NCBI RefSeq assembly: GCF_030816485.1
Contig: NZ_JAUSYC010000002.1
Span: 186,001 to 250,000, forward strand
Length of the DNA stretch: 64,000 nt
Reading direction: 5' to 3'
Origin: Arthrobacter sp. B1I2
Lineage (GTDB): Bacteria; Actinomycetota; Actinomycetes; Actinomycetales; Micrococcaceae
Shown: positions 46,857 through 56,474 of the stretch, in pieces
How the letters are laid out: each line of letters opens with the position of its first letter
Numbering within the stretch: the stretch's first letter is position 1
The notes under the pieces: generated by a model
Database searches by the model: none
What the model saw: the letters and a program-made list of their open reading frames with translations, nothing else
What the model was told of the DNA's origin: nothing
Position numbers and translations under genes: made by a program

Positions 46857-47795
46857 TCAGCCCTTGACTGCTCCGGTGAGCATGCCTTTGGCGAAGTGTT
46901 TTTGCAGGAAGGGGTAAACGATCAGGATGGGCACGATGGAGACCACAAGGATTGCCATCTGCAGGGCTGCCTGTGGAGGCGGTATGGAGCCGTCCAAGGA
47001 CTGCTGGTAGGTCTGGCCCTGGACTACGAAGGTGCGCAGAACGAGCTGTAGAGGCCATTTGGAGTTGTCGTTGAGGTAGAGGACGGCGTTGAAGAAGGCA
47101 TTCCAGTAGCCCACCGCATAGAAGAGGGAGACCACGGCGATCACAGCACGGGACAACGGCAGAATGATCTTGTTAAGGATGGTGAACTCCGAAGCGCCGT
47201 CAATCCGTGCGCTGTCGATAAGTTCCTGTGGGATGTCCATAAAAAAGGACCGCACGACGATCACATTGAAGGCGTTGACGCAGACCGGAAGGATCAGTGC
47301 CCAGTAGGAATCAATCAGCCCGAGTTCTTTCACCATCAGGTAGGACGGAATCAGTCCCGGAGCGAAGAGAAGGGTAAAGAGGACCGTCATCAGCAGCGGT
47401 TTCGCGCCCAAGGTCTTGGGCCGGGCCAACCCGTATGCGAGGGCCACGGTCGTTACGATGCTGATGAGTGTGCCGACCAGGGTCACGCCGGTGCTGACCA
47501 GCACTGAGCGGGTGACAACCCCGCCGGAGAATATTTGCTGGTACGCGGCAAAAGTTGGCTCGGTAGTCCACAGGACGAACCCGCCGGCCTGCCGGACCGT
47601 CTCCTCATCGGACAGGCTTGTGGAAATCACCGCGACAAAAGGCAGAATCACCAGCACGCATGCGGCGGTCAGGACAATAGCCTTCAGGGCTTGCACGGCC
47701 GGGCTGGGCCTGCCCATCCACATCGGACGCTCGGTACCGGCAAGGCGCCGCGCCCGTGCCGAGGTCTTGCGCTTGCTGAGAGTGGAAATGGTCAT
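46857..47795 (-). CDS. Sugar ABC transporter permease, LplC/YtcP-like
   Basis: 312 residues from ATG 47795, overlapping the previous stop (ATGA). Six membrane segments, with the cytoplasmic EAA motif ELIDSARIDGASEFTILNKIILPLS at about residue 190. C terminus KGMLTGAVKG is family-typical. The start is chosen over the longer frame to 48377, which is antisense-like and out of phase with the upstream permease. Confidence 0.93.
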   Translation of the reverse strand: MTISTLSKRKTSARARRLAGTERPMWMGRPSPAVQALKAIVLTAACVLVILPFVAVISTSLSDEETVRQAGGFVLWTTEPTFAAYQQIFSGGVVTRSVLVSTGVTLVGTLISIVTTVALAYGLARPKTLGAKPLLMTVLFTLLFAPGLIPSYLMVKELGLIDSYWALILPVCVNAFNVIVVRSFFMDIPQELIDSARIDGASEFTILNKIILPLSRAVIAVVSLFYAVGYWNAFFNAVLYLNDNSKWPLQLVLRTFVVQGQTYQQSLDGSIPPPQAALQMAILVVSIVPILIVYPFLQKHFAKGMLTGAVKG

Positions 47796-48805
47796 GATTG
47801 GTATACGCCCCTTTCGCCGAACATGTGCGCGATTTTGTTGGCTCCGAGGACCAGGGCCAGGCCGACGATTCCCTTGACCAGTCCTACTGCGGTGCTGACA
47901 CCCCACGCGCCACCGATGACGCCGTTGTTGAAGACGTAGGTATCCAGCACCTCCGAAACTTCCAGCCCGACGTGTTGCTGTTGGAGGATGATCTGCTCGA
48001 ATCCGACAGTGAGTGCATCGCCCAGACGGAGGATCAGCAACAGGATGATCAGGCCGCGCAGACCGGGAAGGGTGACGTGCCAGATCCGCCGCCTGGGAGA
48101 GGCCCCGTCCACTGCGGCGGCTTCGTGCAGGGACTGGTCGATTCCAGCCAGCGCCGCCAGGAAGAGGATAGTGGCCCACCCGGTGTCCTTCCAGATCACC
48201 TGGGATGTGATCAGGGCCTTGAAGAGGTCCGGGTTGCCGATGATCGATACTGTGGCCATGTCCGCCGAGCGGAGCATGGAATTCAGTAATCCGCCCCCGC
48301 CGAGCATCTGCTGGAATATGGCCACGACGATGACCCAAGACATGAAGTGCGGCAGGTAGAGGATGCTCTGGACCCATTGCTTGACCCGATTGGATATGAG
48401 GCTGTTCAGGAGCAGAGCCAGGGCGATAGGTGCGGGGAAAACCAGCACTACCTGAAGCAACAGGATGATGAGCGTGTTACCCAATGCCCTCATGAACGCC
48501 GCGTCGCCGTTGAAGAGAACCTTGAAGTTCTCGAATCCCACCCACGGGCTGTCCCAGATGCCAATGAACGGCTGGTAGTCCTTGAAGGCGGTGACGTTCC
48601 CGAGGAGCGGCACGTAATGGAAAGCCAGGATCAGCAGGATGCCCGGCGCGGCGAGCAGCAGCAGAGGCCAGTCGGTGCGAAGCCGCGCCCTGAACGTGCT
48701 CTTATTCCTGGCGGGGCCACGAGCCTCGCGCTGTGGACCTGGCCCGGTCTGCTGATCCTGCGTATGCGCCGGATCAGCCAAGGAGGTCGTTTCGATGTTG
48801 GACAT
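47792..48805 (-). CDS. Sugar ABC transporter permease, LplB-like
   Basis: 337 residues with a 40-residue polar N-terminal tail, then six membrane segments from LLLLAAPGILLIL. EAA loop LHEAAAVDGASPRRRIWHVTLPGL at about residue 236. First gene of the operon lplB-lplC-lplA-1317-residue enzyme, 79 bases downstream of the operator at 48885. Confidence 0.93.
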   Translation of the reverse strand: MSNIETTSLADPAHTQDQQTGPGPQREARGPARNKSTFRARLRTDWPLLLLAAPGILLILAFHYVPLLGNVTAFKDYQPFIGIWDSPWVGFENFKVLFNGDAAFMRALGNTLIILLLQVVLVFPAPIALALLLNSLISNRVKQWVQSILYLPHFMSWVIVVAIFQQMLGGGGLLNSMLRSADMATVSIIGNPDLFKALITSQVIWKDTGWATILFLAALAGIDQSLHEAAAVDGASPRRRIWHVTLPGLRGLIILLLILRLGDALTVGFEQIILQQQHVGLEVSEVLDTYVFNNGVIGGAWGVSTAVGLVKGIVGLALVLGANKIAHMFGERGVYQS

Positions 48806-48884
48806 AGTTCCTGACGCCTTGGTTGGAGACGAACCTTGCTGAATTGGGGGACGCGGCCCTGCCGCATCTAAGAAGAAACCCCGG

Positions 48885-48898
48885 TGAAATCGATATCA
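48885..48898. promoter_or_regulatory. Operator TGAAATCGATATCA
   Basis: One mismatch from the perfect palindrome; the reverse complement equals the site at 36561. Located 79 bases before the lplB start and just outside the terminator of the GH127 operon. Confidence 0.85.
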
Positions 48899-48912
48899 TC
48901 AACTACCGTAAA

Positions 48913-48948
48913 GCAGGCCGGTGTGTTGTTCAAGTCACACCGGCCTGC
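48913..48948 (-). terminator. Terminator of the nine-gene leftward operon
   Basis: Perfect 13-base stem GCAGGCCGGTGTG / CACACCGGCCTGC with a 10-base loop, eight bases after the GH127 stop; read leftwards it is followed by TTTACG. It insulates the operon from the next promoter. Confidence 0.88.
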
Positions 48949-48956
48949 CTTAAGGG

Positions 48957-50888
48957 TTAGTAAGCAGTTCCCGGGGTGTGTACCGGGATCCATATCCGCA
49001 TGGTCGAGCTGCCGCGTTCGGCCCAGGAATGGTAAGGGACCAGTGCCACCCCGCACGTGGCTCCAGCAGGCGTGTGATACTCGCCTGCGAAGGGCCATGA
49101 GCGGTTTGATGTCTCCCGCTGCAGTGACGCCAGTTGTACGGTGACGGTGCCGTCCTTTTCGCCGATGCCTGCCGTCGTGTCGATTTGTGCGTCCGACAGT
49201 TCCCAATCGGAGGGGAGGTCGACGGATTCCAGGGCGAAGACCTCGGGGCCGCGTTCGATGGCCACGCAGCCGCGGACAGCGTCGATGCGGTCATCGGGCC
49301 AGGAGAACCTGGGCTTCATAGGCAGGTTCAGAGTGATGTCCTGCCCTGGCAGGAAAGCTTGGGTGATTGTGGCTGTGCCCGGAGCGGAGGGCTGCGCGCC
49401 TTCGCCGGCGTCCATCGTCGCTCCCGTTGCCCAGCCGGGAACCCGCAGGCTGATGCTGACGGGCGAATCTGGCGCTTCGACCACGGTGATCTTGATGCTA
49501 CCGGTCGTTGGGTAGTCGGTGTCCACATCCAGGACCAGGGTGCCGGGGCCCAGTTCGGCGCGGATGCGTCCTGCCGCGTACTGGTGGATTTGCACACCGG
49601 CAGTGTCAGTGGTTGCGACGTAGGAGCTGAGGCTTGCCAGGGTCCGGGCGACGTTGGGCGGGCAGCAGGACACTTCGAACCATGCTTCACGGCCGCTGGA
49701 GCCTCCGCGGATACAGACGCCGTCCTCGTTCAGTGGTGCTTCCCCCGCCGTGGAGCGCTGGTGCAGGGTGTTGGCGTAGAAAAAGGACTTGCCGTCGGCG
49801 GAGGGGGAAGTTGCCACGATGTTGAACAGGGTCCGCTCGATCAGGTCCGCATATTGCGGGTCGCCGGTTGCCAGCAGCAGGCGCCAGCTAAACATGATGG
49901 AGGCGACGCCTGCGCATGTTTCGCAGTACGAGCGGTCCGGCGGGAGCACGAAGTCTTCCCCGTACGCCTCGTCCATGTGGTGCGAGCCCATCCCGCCCGT
50001 GATGTAGGTGCGGGCGGCGACGGTGTTTTTCCACTGGAGCTTCAGGGCATCGAGGAGTTCGGTGTCGTTGGTTTCAACGGCTACGTCGACGGCTCCGGCC
50101 GCGAGGTACAGGGCACGGACGGCATGGCCTCGCAGGACGGTGGCCGCGCGGACGGGCATGTCGTCCTGCCAATAGGCCTGGCCGAATTCAAACAGGGGCA
50201 GCGTTCCGGTACCTCGGCGCTCGATGAAGGTTTTGGCCTGGTCCAGGTAGCGCTGTTCGTCCGTGACCCGGAACAGCTCCACGAGGGCGACCTCGATTTC
50301 AGCGTGCCCGCACACTTTATCCAGCCCATCGGGGCCGAACATGGTGCAGACGTGGTCGGCCAGTTTTCGGGCCACGTCCAGCAGTTTTGTCGCCCCGGTG
50401 GCACGGTGGTTGGCTACTGCGGCCTGAATAAGATGGCCGAAGCAGTACAGTTCATGGCCCCACTTGAAATCCGAGTAGCGGGGCTGCTGCCAGGGCCTGC
50501 CAAACAATGTGTGGAGGTAGCCGTCAGGGTCCTGGGCTTCGGCCAGCTTATCGATGAACGCGTCCAGGACCTCGTCCAGTTCGGTTGCGCCGGAGCGGGC
50601 ATGTTCCCAGGACATGGCTTCGATCAGCTTATAAATTTCCGAGTCGGCGAATTCCCGTCCTCGGTGCTCGTACTTTTCCTTCCCAGCCGCTTTCTCCAGG
50701 TTGCCCAACCAGTCAAGCCGGGTGACCCAGGAGATGCCATGGGGAATGATGGCGGCACGGTTCAGTTCTTGGCGTTCCCCCCAAAAGCCGCCCGACAGCG
50801 ATACGGTCGGCAAGGGCAATGGCGAAAGAACACCCGTCGAGGGGGCGACCGGGAATGTTTCTGTTGCGGTGACGTGAACGGATTGCAT
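48957..50888 (-). CDS. GH127 glycoside hydrolase (beta-L-arabinofuranosidase family)
   Basis: 643 residues from ATG 50888 with GGAGG upstream. DUF1680-type (alpha/alpha)6 barrel: LSGGFWGERQELNR start, DGYLHTLFG, KWGHELYCFGHL, YITGGMGSHH. The zinc/thiolate site is visible as YCETCAG (about residues 322-326) and SCCPPN (about 405), the Glu and three Cys that define GH127, where a zinc-bound Cys is the nucleophile. Known activities are beta-L-arabinofuranosidase and, in GH127 relatives, other unusual sugars. No signal peptide, so it works on imported oligosaccharide. Last gene of the nine-gene operon. Confidence 0.93.
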   Translation of the reverse strand: MQSVHVTATETFPVAPSTGVLSPLPLPTVSLSGGFWGERQELNRAAIIPHGISWVTRLDWLGNLEKAAGKEKYEHRGREFADSEIYKLIEAMSWEHARSGATELDEVLDAFIDKLAEAQDPDGYLHTLFGRPWQQPRYSDFKWGHELYCFGHLIQAAVANHRATGATKLLDVARKLADHVCTMFGPDGLDKVCGHAEIEVALVELFRVTDEQRYLDQAKTFIERRGTGTLPLFEFGQAYWQDDMPVRAATVLRGHAVRALYLAAGAVDVAVETNDTELLDALKLQWKNTVAARTYITGGMGSHHMDEAYGEDFVLPPDRSYCETCAGVASIMFSWRLLLATGDPQYADLIERTLFNIVATSPSADGKSFFYANTLHQRSTAGEAPLNEDGVCIRGGSSGREAWFEVSCCPPNVARTLASLSSYVATTDTAGVQIHQYAAGRIRAELGPGTLVLDVDTDYPTTGSIKITVVEAPDSPVSISLRVPGWATGATMDAGEGAQPSAPGTATITQAFLPGQDITLNLPMKPRFSWPDDRIDAVRGCVAIERGPEVFALESVDLPSDWELSDAQIDTTAGIGEKDGTVTVQLASLQRETSNRSWPFAGEYHTPAGATCGVALVPYHSWAERGSSTMRIWIPVHTPGTAY

Positions 50889-50960
50889 AGGACCTCCATG
50901 CCGCTTCAACGCGGCGGACTCAATTTAACAGTGGTTGGGGAGTGGGAAATGACGGTGTTG

Positions 50961-51917
50961 CTAGGCCAACCGCGCCAGGTGTTCGGCGACGAGTTGGGTG
51001 ACACCGAAGACAGGGGCTTGAGTAACTGGGCGGACATCGGTTATTCCGTCCTTGGCCAGGGCTTCACGGAAGGCTGATTGGAGCCTTGGTACGTGCATGC
51101 CAAGGCCTCCGCCCAGAACGACTGGTCCGGTGATGCCCAGTTGGAACAGTGTTTGCGTTGTCATGTCAGCGAGATCCTGTCCGGCACGGTCAAGCATCTT
51201 CTGGCTGGGAAGGTGTCCGGCGTCAGCGGCGTCTACTATCAGACGTGCCTGCTGTGCCCAGTACCGGCGTCCTGTGCCCGCCGAATGGAACAGGGCGATC
51301 AGTTGATTGGGATGATCCAGATCGCACGCGGCTAAGAGACTCTGGGTGAGGGCATCCGCTTCGTAGCCTTGGTTCATTCTGCGCAGGCTGTGGCGGACGG
51401 CTTCCCGGCCGAGCCAGTATCCGCTTCCCTCGTCTCCCAGCAGGTATCCCCATCCCCCTGCCCGTGCCTCGACTCCGCGTGGATTACGTCCCCAGGCCGC
51501 TGACCCTGTCCCGGCGATGACGGCAACTCCGCTGCTGACACAGCCTGCTGCGAGCAGCAGTCGGGAGTCGTGGACGACGGTGGTCAGCGCTTTCGGCGCG
51601 AAGGGGGCAATGAGGGCTTTTAGGGCTTCGGCATCGGCGTCCGTGTCGATTCCGCCGGCGCCGGCGTATACCTGTTCAACGTTTCCGTAGCCAATGTCCG
51701 CGAAAAGCTCTGCGAGGTGTGCGTGGGCAGCTTCCCGGCTGACGTTCTGGACGTTGGCACTGCCGGCGATACTGTCGGCGACAGGCACACCATTTTCGAA
51801 CCGTACGCCGTGAGTCTTGGTCCCTCCGATATCCAGGCCGATCAAGGCGCCCGTTGCGCCGCTGGCCGTAGGGATCATCCCATCGGTGGTGGATAGGGAG
51901 TTCGCTGAGTTGGTCAT
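50961..51917 (-). CDS. BadF/BadG-type sugar kinase (N-acetylglucosamine kinase-like)
   Basis: 318 residues. ASKHA ATPase motifs: GLDIGGTKTHGV near residue 27, AGAGGID, VIAGTGSAAWG, GDEGSGYWLGREAV, and VVLGGGLG. Members phosphorylate GlcNAc or other hexoses. Being next to manA, it may make mannose-6-phosphate or a related hexose-6-phosphate (inference). One base separates it from manA upstream; 72 bases to GH127 downstream. Confidence 0.88.
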   Translation of the reverse strand: MTNSANSLSTTDGMIPTASGATGALIGLDIGGTKTHGVRFENGVPVADSIAGSANVQNVSREAAHAHLAELFADIGYGNVEQVYAGAGGIDTDADAEALKALIAPFAPKALTTVVHDSRLLLAAGCVSSGVAVIAGTGSAAWGRNPRGVEARAGGWGYLLGDEGSGYWLGREAVRHSLRRMNQGYEADALTQSLLAACDLDHPNQLIALFHSAGTGRRYWAQQARLIVDAADAGHLPSQKMLDRAGQDLADMTTQTLFQLGITGPVVLGGGLGMHVPRLQSAFREALAKDGITDVRPVTQAPVFGVTQLVAEHLARLA

Positions 51918-51918
51918 G

Positions 51919-53220
51919 TCATGCCTGAGGTGTCGTTACGGCTTTGGTCATAGGGTGGGCGGGCCGTCGATGGGGCATCGCTTCCTGGATCCCTGTGGTG
52001 GCGACGAAGGCAACCAGTGGTTCCGTGCTGCCTGCCCGCAACCTAACAGGGCTTTCATGGGCTCCGGCAAAGGCGCTGTCGCCTTTCCCCAGCTCCAATG
52101 TCTGCAGGCTGGTCTCTAGCACTCCACTGCCGGAGGCCACTAGGACAAGCGCCGGAAGCCCTGCTGGAAGATCGATGTTTGGGGCTCCGGGCTCCAGTTC
52201 GATCCGCTGCAATTGGAACTCGTCGAAGGGAGGCTGCCAGATCCGCTGTCCTTCTGCGGGAGAAGCCGCGGCGAGTCTTGGAACGGGCAGGGGCGTGAAG
52301 TCAACTGTTCTCAACAGTTCGTCAACGTCAATGTGCTTGGCGGTTAGTCCGCCGCGCAGCACGTTATCGGAGGAAGCCATGACTTCGATGCCCAAGCCGT
52401 GTAGATAGGCGTGAATATTCCCGGCGGGCAGGTAGACCGCTTCGCCTGGGCGAAGGGAAACCCTGTTCAACATCAGGGATATCAAAACCCCCGGGTCCCT
52501 TGGATACGCTTCACTAAGGTCCAGTGCCGTTTTCAAAGCCGCGGTATACGGACCCTCGGGAATCGTCGAGCCCAGCAGCGCCGCCACGGCGTCAACCGCG
52601 CAGGAGACTTCATCGCCGCCCCTGATCAGTCCGGTGAAGGTTTGTCGGATAGCAGATGGGTCGTCGGCGCCGGCAAGCGTGGAGGTGGCCTCCTGCAGGA
52701 CCTCGGGGATTTCGGCCCCTGTCTCCCTGAACAGGGTCACGAGCGCGTCGAAAATCGCTTTGGTCTCCGATGCGGGGCGGAACCCGCACAAGGCCTCGAA
52801 GTCCGTGAGGGCCAGAATCATTTCGGGCTTGTGGTTGGGGTCCTTGTAGTTGCGTGTTTGGGCTTCTTTCGGGAGGCCGAGGGCCTCTTCGGCTGCGAAC
52901 CCGGCTGCGGCCTGTTCCCGGGTCGGGTGCACCTGCAGCGAGAGTGGAGATTCAGCGGCCAGCACCTTCATCAGGAACGGCAATGTGCTCCCGAAGGCCG
53001 CGTGGCTGTCCGGCCCCAGCAGGCCTTCCGGATCAGCTTCTATCAACTTATCCAGCCGTATATGACCGCGGTCCAGTATTGCCTCTGACGGCGCACCTGG
53101 ATGGGCGCCGATCCACATCTCCGCCTCCGGGGCGCCTGACGGTGGATGGCCAAGGAAATCGGCGATGAGGGTCTTTGATCCCCATGCGTAATCCCTGATG
53201 CTGTTGTTCAGTGTGTACAT
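51919..53220 (-). CDS. manA: Mannose-6-phosphate isomerase, class I
   Basis: 433 residues from ATG 53220; the open frame to 53286 has no RBS. Zinc site blocks: SLQVHPTREQA, DPNHKPEMILAL and YLPAGNIHAYLHG; N terminus NSIRDYAWGSK is standard. It converts mannose-6-phosphate to fructose-6-phosphate. A dedicated copy inside a polysaccharide operon points to mannose, or a C2 relative, as a component of the substrate. Confidence 0.93.
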   Translation of the reverse strand: MYTLNNSIRDYAWGSKTLIADFLGHPPSGAPEAEMWIGAHPGAPSEAILDRGHIRLDKLIEADPEGLLGPDSHAAFGSTLPFLMKVLAAESPLSLQVHPTREQAAAGFAAEEALGLPKEAQTRNYKDPNHKPEMILALTDFEALCGFRPASETKAIFDALVTLFRETGAEIPEVLQEATSTLAGADDPSAIRQTFTGLIRGGDEVSCAVDAVAALLGSTIPEGPYTAALKTALDLSEAYPRDPGVLISLMLNRVSLRPGEAVYLPAGNIHAYLHGLGIEVMASSDNVLRGGLTAKHIDVDELLRTVDFTPLPVPRLAAASPAEGQRIWQPPFDEFQLQRIELEPGAPNIDLPAGLPALVLVASGSGVLETSLQTLELGKGDSAFAGAHESPVRLRAGSTEPLVAFVATTGIQEAMPHRRPAHPMTKAVTTPQA

Positions 53221-53325
53221 AGCTCTTCTCAAAATCAGGAACCGCATGCTCAGAGGGGTAAGCGGTGGGAGGAAGTCGTCACTCATTGGGTTTTATCCGC
53301 TCAGGCGTGACCGAGGGGGTGGGCC

Positions 53326-55422
53326 CTATGCGGCCTGTACGGTGAAGGTCCTTGCGGAGAGACGTCCAATGGGCGTGGTGGCGGTTAGGAATAAGTACCC
53401 GGATGGGTCCCACTTCGTCTCGAAGCCTTGGCCGGATCCCAGCCAGTTGATGGTGACTTCCTGTCCGGCCCACCGGGGCAGGTGCAGGGTCAGTTCGTTC
53501 TGTGCATGATCGCGCTGCCAGACCGTCACCAGGTCCCTTTCGGAAGCCCGGAGTCCCACGGATAACCACTGGTCATTCCACCGGGGTATTCCTGACGGAT
53601 AGAACGCCGTGGACGCTTGGATCTCCGGCAGTATTTCCTTGTGCACGGAGACGGCTTCGCGGACTAACGCCAGCTGGCCGGTTGTCATTTTGTCGAGGAA
53701 GCCCGAGAGGCACATCCGGCCGAGCATCCCCGTTGCCATGGTGAACCGTATTTCCTCATCGTCCATTCCGGGTTGTGGGTAGGCCCAGTTGGCTGCCTGC
53801 TCGGGGAGGACGCTGAGGAAGGCGTTCGCGGCGATGGGCGGATACAGCAGCGGGTCCTGCTGGTCCGAGGTCGACTGAAGGTCAAGGCGTGCCAGGAGTG
53901 CGTAGTCCTGGCGCATCGCACCGGAGGCGCAGTTTTCGATAGTGACGTGGGGATGGCGGGCTTTGATGGCGTCCAGCCAGTCAAGGTAGGCCCGGTTATG
54001 TCCGAGCAGGCCCGCGCCGGAGGAGCCGGCGCCGAGGTCAGTTCCGGTACCGGCGGTGATGTTGTAGTCGAGCTTGAAATACACCGTGTTGAAGTCGGCC
54101 ACGAGCCGGTCCACCGTCTCATCAAGGTGGGCTCTTGCTGCGGGGTGGCGGAAGTCGAGGTGGTACCGGCCGTGTTCTACTACCCGGACACCTCGGCGCT
54201 GAAGGAAGGCTTCTTCGGGGAGGGAGGCGGCCATGGCGCTTCGGACGCCCACCACTTCCGGCTCAAGCCAGAGCCCGACCCCCATGCCTGCGGAGCTGAT
54301 GGCGTCGGTGACCTCGGACAGTCCGTTGGGGAACCGTGCAGTTGAGGGTTGCCATTCCCCTACCGCGTCCCACCAATCGGTTGTGTCGTCGTACCAGCCT
54401 GCGTCGATGCAGAAGATGTCCGCACCGGCTTCAGCAGCGGCTGTGACCAGCGGGAGGAGTTTGCCGGTGCTCGGATCCCCCATCAGGGTGTTCATGAAGT
54501 CGTTGTAAATCACGGGCGGCCGGTCCGAAAAAATGTGGCCCCGCAAGGCCCGGCGGTGTGCGGTCATCTGGGCAACCGCCCCATGCAAGCCGTCCCGGCT
54601 GACCGCCAGGGCGGCTGGGACGGTAGTGAATTGGTCGCCGGGCTCCAAGGAATGGAGCCAGTTGTGTTGATCATCTGTGGGGCCGAGCAGGGCAAGGTCG
54701 AGGGCGTCGCGGGTCTCACTCAGTTCCCAGGCCCATCCCCCGTTGTGTTCGACCTGCCACATCCAGCACCACTGGTCGTCGGCGTCAACCAGGGCCGCGG
54801 TGGGCAAAGGCCCCCCGGTGGACCAGGATGAGGTCGAGGCGCGAAGCAGATGCCCGCGCTGGTCCTGTTCGTGAAGGCCCAGGTTCAGGTCAGGCAGGGA
54901 CCCGCGCAGGTCCTCCAGGGTCCATTGGTTTTCGCCCAGCCACTGGGAGGTGGCCGAGGCGAGCTGCAAAGTTGTGGCCTCGGCGGCCCGGTGTCCGGCC
55001 AGGAGTGGGAGGGCCAGGGTGGTGACGGCCTGAAGCGCGACGGGTTTGCGTCCGTTGTTGCGGACGGTCGTCACGGCCTGTACGGTGCTTGCGCCGTTGG
55101 CCGCGCGGAGGACAGTCTCTGCTTCCAGTCCGGTTTCCGTGTCGCGCTGGAGCACTGTGAGGATGTTCCAGCTGCCCTCCGATGCGGCGGTGTGGCTGAC
55201 GTACCTGAGGCGTGCACCGACGGTGGATTCGGCGTACCGTTGGCTGGTTCTGGCTCTTCCCTCCTCTACGGTGAGGATTTCCACCAGGGCAGGGCCGGAC
55301 GCCAGCGGTGACGAGGCGGCCTCGGCCGGGTGCAGATAGGCGATGCCGACAGGGCTTTCCTTGCCGGCACGAAGCGCCAAGTGCAGGGTGCCGTTTGACC
55401 ATGAAATGAAGCTGCTTTCCAT
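53326..55422 (-). CDS. GH36 alpha-galactosidase
   Basis: 698 residues, normal for the family. N-terminal beta-supersandwich, then the barrel with YNDFMNTLMGDP, IDAGWYDD, LWLEPEVVG, nucleophile Asp in FKLDYN (about residue 452) and acid/base Asp in STSDQQDP (about 518). No signal peptide, so cytoplasmic. It removes alpha-linked galactose, or a similar sugar, from the imported oligosaccharide. Starts two bases after the hydroxyacid dehydrogenase stop. Confidence 0.94.
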   Translation of the reverse strand: MESSFISWSNGTLHLALRAGKESPVGIAYLHPAEAASSPLASGPALVEILTVEEGRARTSQRYAESTVGARLRYVSHTAASEGSWNILTVLQRDTETGLEAETVLRAANGASTVQAVTTVRNNGRKPVALQAVTTLALPLLAGHRAAEATTLQLASATSQWLGENQWTLEDLRGSLPDLNLGLHEQDQRGHLLRASTSSWSTGGPLPTAALVDADDQWCWMWQVEHNGGWAWELSETRDALDLALLGPTDDQHNWLHSLEPGDQFTTVPAALAVSRDGLHGAVAQMTAHRRALRGHIFSDRPPVIYNDFMNTLMGDPSTGKLLPLVTAAAEAGADIFCIDAGWYDDTTDWWDAVGEWQPSTARFPNGLSEVTDAISSAGMGVGLWLEPEVVGVRSAMAASLPEEAFLQRRGVRVVEHGRYHLDFRHPAARAHLDETVDRLVADFNTVYFKLDYNITAGTGTDLGAGSSGAGLLGHNRAYLDWLDAIKARHPHVTIENCASGAMRQDYALLARLDLQSTSDQQDPLLYPPIAANAFLSVLPEQAANWAYPQPGMDDEEIRFTMATGMLGRMCLSGFLDKMTTGQLALVREAVSVHKEILPEIQASTAFYPSGIPRWNDQWLSVGLRASERDLVTVWQRDHAQNELTLHLPRWAGQEVTINWLGSGQGFETKWDPSGYLFLTATTPIGRLSARTFTVQAA

Positions 55423-55424
55423 CG

Positions 55425-56474
55425 TTATGCCATCCTCATCAGGTCGCTCAGGCCGACAGGGAACCGCTGGGGTGCCGCTGCGGCGTAGCGTTCGATTTCG
55501 TCGATTGCGTAGGCCGCCAGCCGGTGCAGTTCGGTGCCCATCGAACCGGCTATATGGGGTGTCAGAAGTACGTTGGGAAGGGTGTACAACGGATGGCCCG
55601 CGGGCAAGGGTTCCGGGCTGGTGACGTCCAGGAAAGCATTCAGCCGGCCTGATTCCAACTCACCGGTCAGTGCGTTGTGGTCCACAAGTTCCCCCCGGGC
55701 GGTGTTGATCAGTGTCGAGCCGTCCTTCATAGCGGCAAGCTGGGCAGGGCCGATCATGTTAAGGGTTTCTGGCAGAACCGGCGCATGCAGGGACACGATG
55801 TCGCTGCAGCTCATGAGTTCATCCAGGCTTACCCGGCGGGCGCCCAGCCGCAGTGCTTCGGCGTCGCTGATGGTGGGGTCGTACACGGTGACATCGAAAT
55901 CAAAAGGCCGGAGACGTTCGAGGACCAGCCTTCCGATGGTGGACGCTCCCACGATCCCGATGGCCCGCTCGTAGTTGCCGGTGTCCGGAAATTCCAGCTC
56001 CCGGTCAATTTTGGTTTGGCGCTGCGTGTAGAGGTGGCTGGCAGCGATCGTTGACTTTCCCGCCAGGAGGATGAGGCCAAGGGTGAATTCGGCAACCGGC
56101 AAGGCATTTGCCTCGGCAGCCGTTGTCACTGTGACACCGCGTTCCCAGCATTCAGGCATGACATGGCCCTTGACGCTTCCACCTGCATGGGCGATGAGCC
56201 GGAGGCGGGGCATTCGGGCAAGAACCGTTGCGTCGATTCGGGGCGAAAACCAGCCGGTGAGGAGAACATCAACGTCTTCAAGGGCCTCATCGGGAGTCGT
56301 TTCAAAGTCCTGAATGACCAAGCTGAAGTCGCAATCGCAGATTGACTCGAGCCGGCTGCGGAGACGTTTGGAAAACAGGGCGTCCCGCAGGTCAGCGTCC
56401 TGCATCGCCAAGGCAACTTTGGGCCTGAACCGAGGCGTTTTTGGCACGGCGGTGCTGTGCAGTGCTGCATTCAA
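55425..56474 (-). CDS. D-isomer-specific 2-hydroxyacid dehydrogenase-family protein
   Basis: 349 residues. NAD loop GIVGASTIGRLVLERL, catalytic Arg in NTARGELVD, DVTSPEPLPAGHPLY, and catalytic His in LTPHIAGSMG. Not closely like PGDH. In sugar operons such proteins reduce keto acids or oxidise sugar acids. Its ATG overlaps the stop of the isomerase gene (ATGA). The two may act together on an acidic sugar released by the lyase (inference). Confidence 0.88.
   Translation of the reverse strand: MNAALHSTAVPKTPRFRPKVALAMQDADLRDALFSKRLRSRLESICDCDFSLVIQDFETTPDEALEDVDVLLTGWFSPRIDATVLARMPRLRLIAHAGGSVKGHVMPECWERGVTVTTAAEANALPVAEFTLGLILLAGKSTIAASHLYTQRQTKIDRELEFPDTGNYERAIGIVGASTIGRLVLERLRPFDFDVTVYDPTISDAEALRLGARRVSLDELMSCSDIVSLHAPVLPETLNMIGPAQLAAMKDGSTLINTARGELVDHNALTGELESGRLNAFLDVTSPEPLPAGHPLYTLPNVLLTPHIAGSMGTELHRLAAYAIDEIERYAAAAPQRFPVGLSDLMRMA

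Noticed and set aside
46857..48377. Long 506-residue reading of the LplC-like gene
   Set aside because: The first 190 codons are out of frame with and antisense-like to the overlapping LplB gene; ATG 47795 with the ATGA overlap is the real start.
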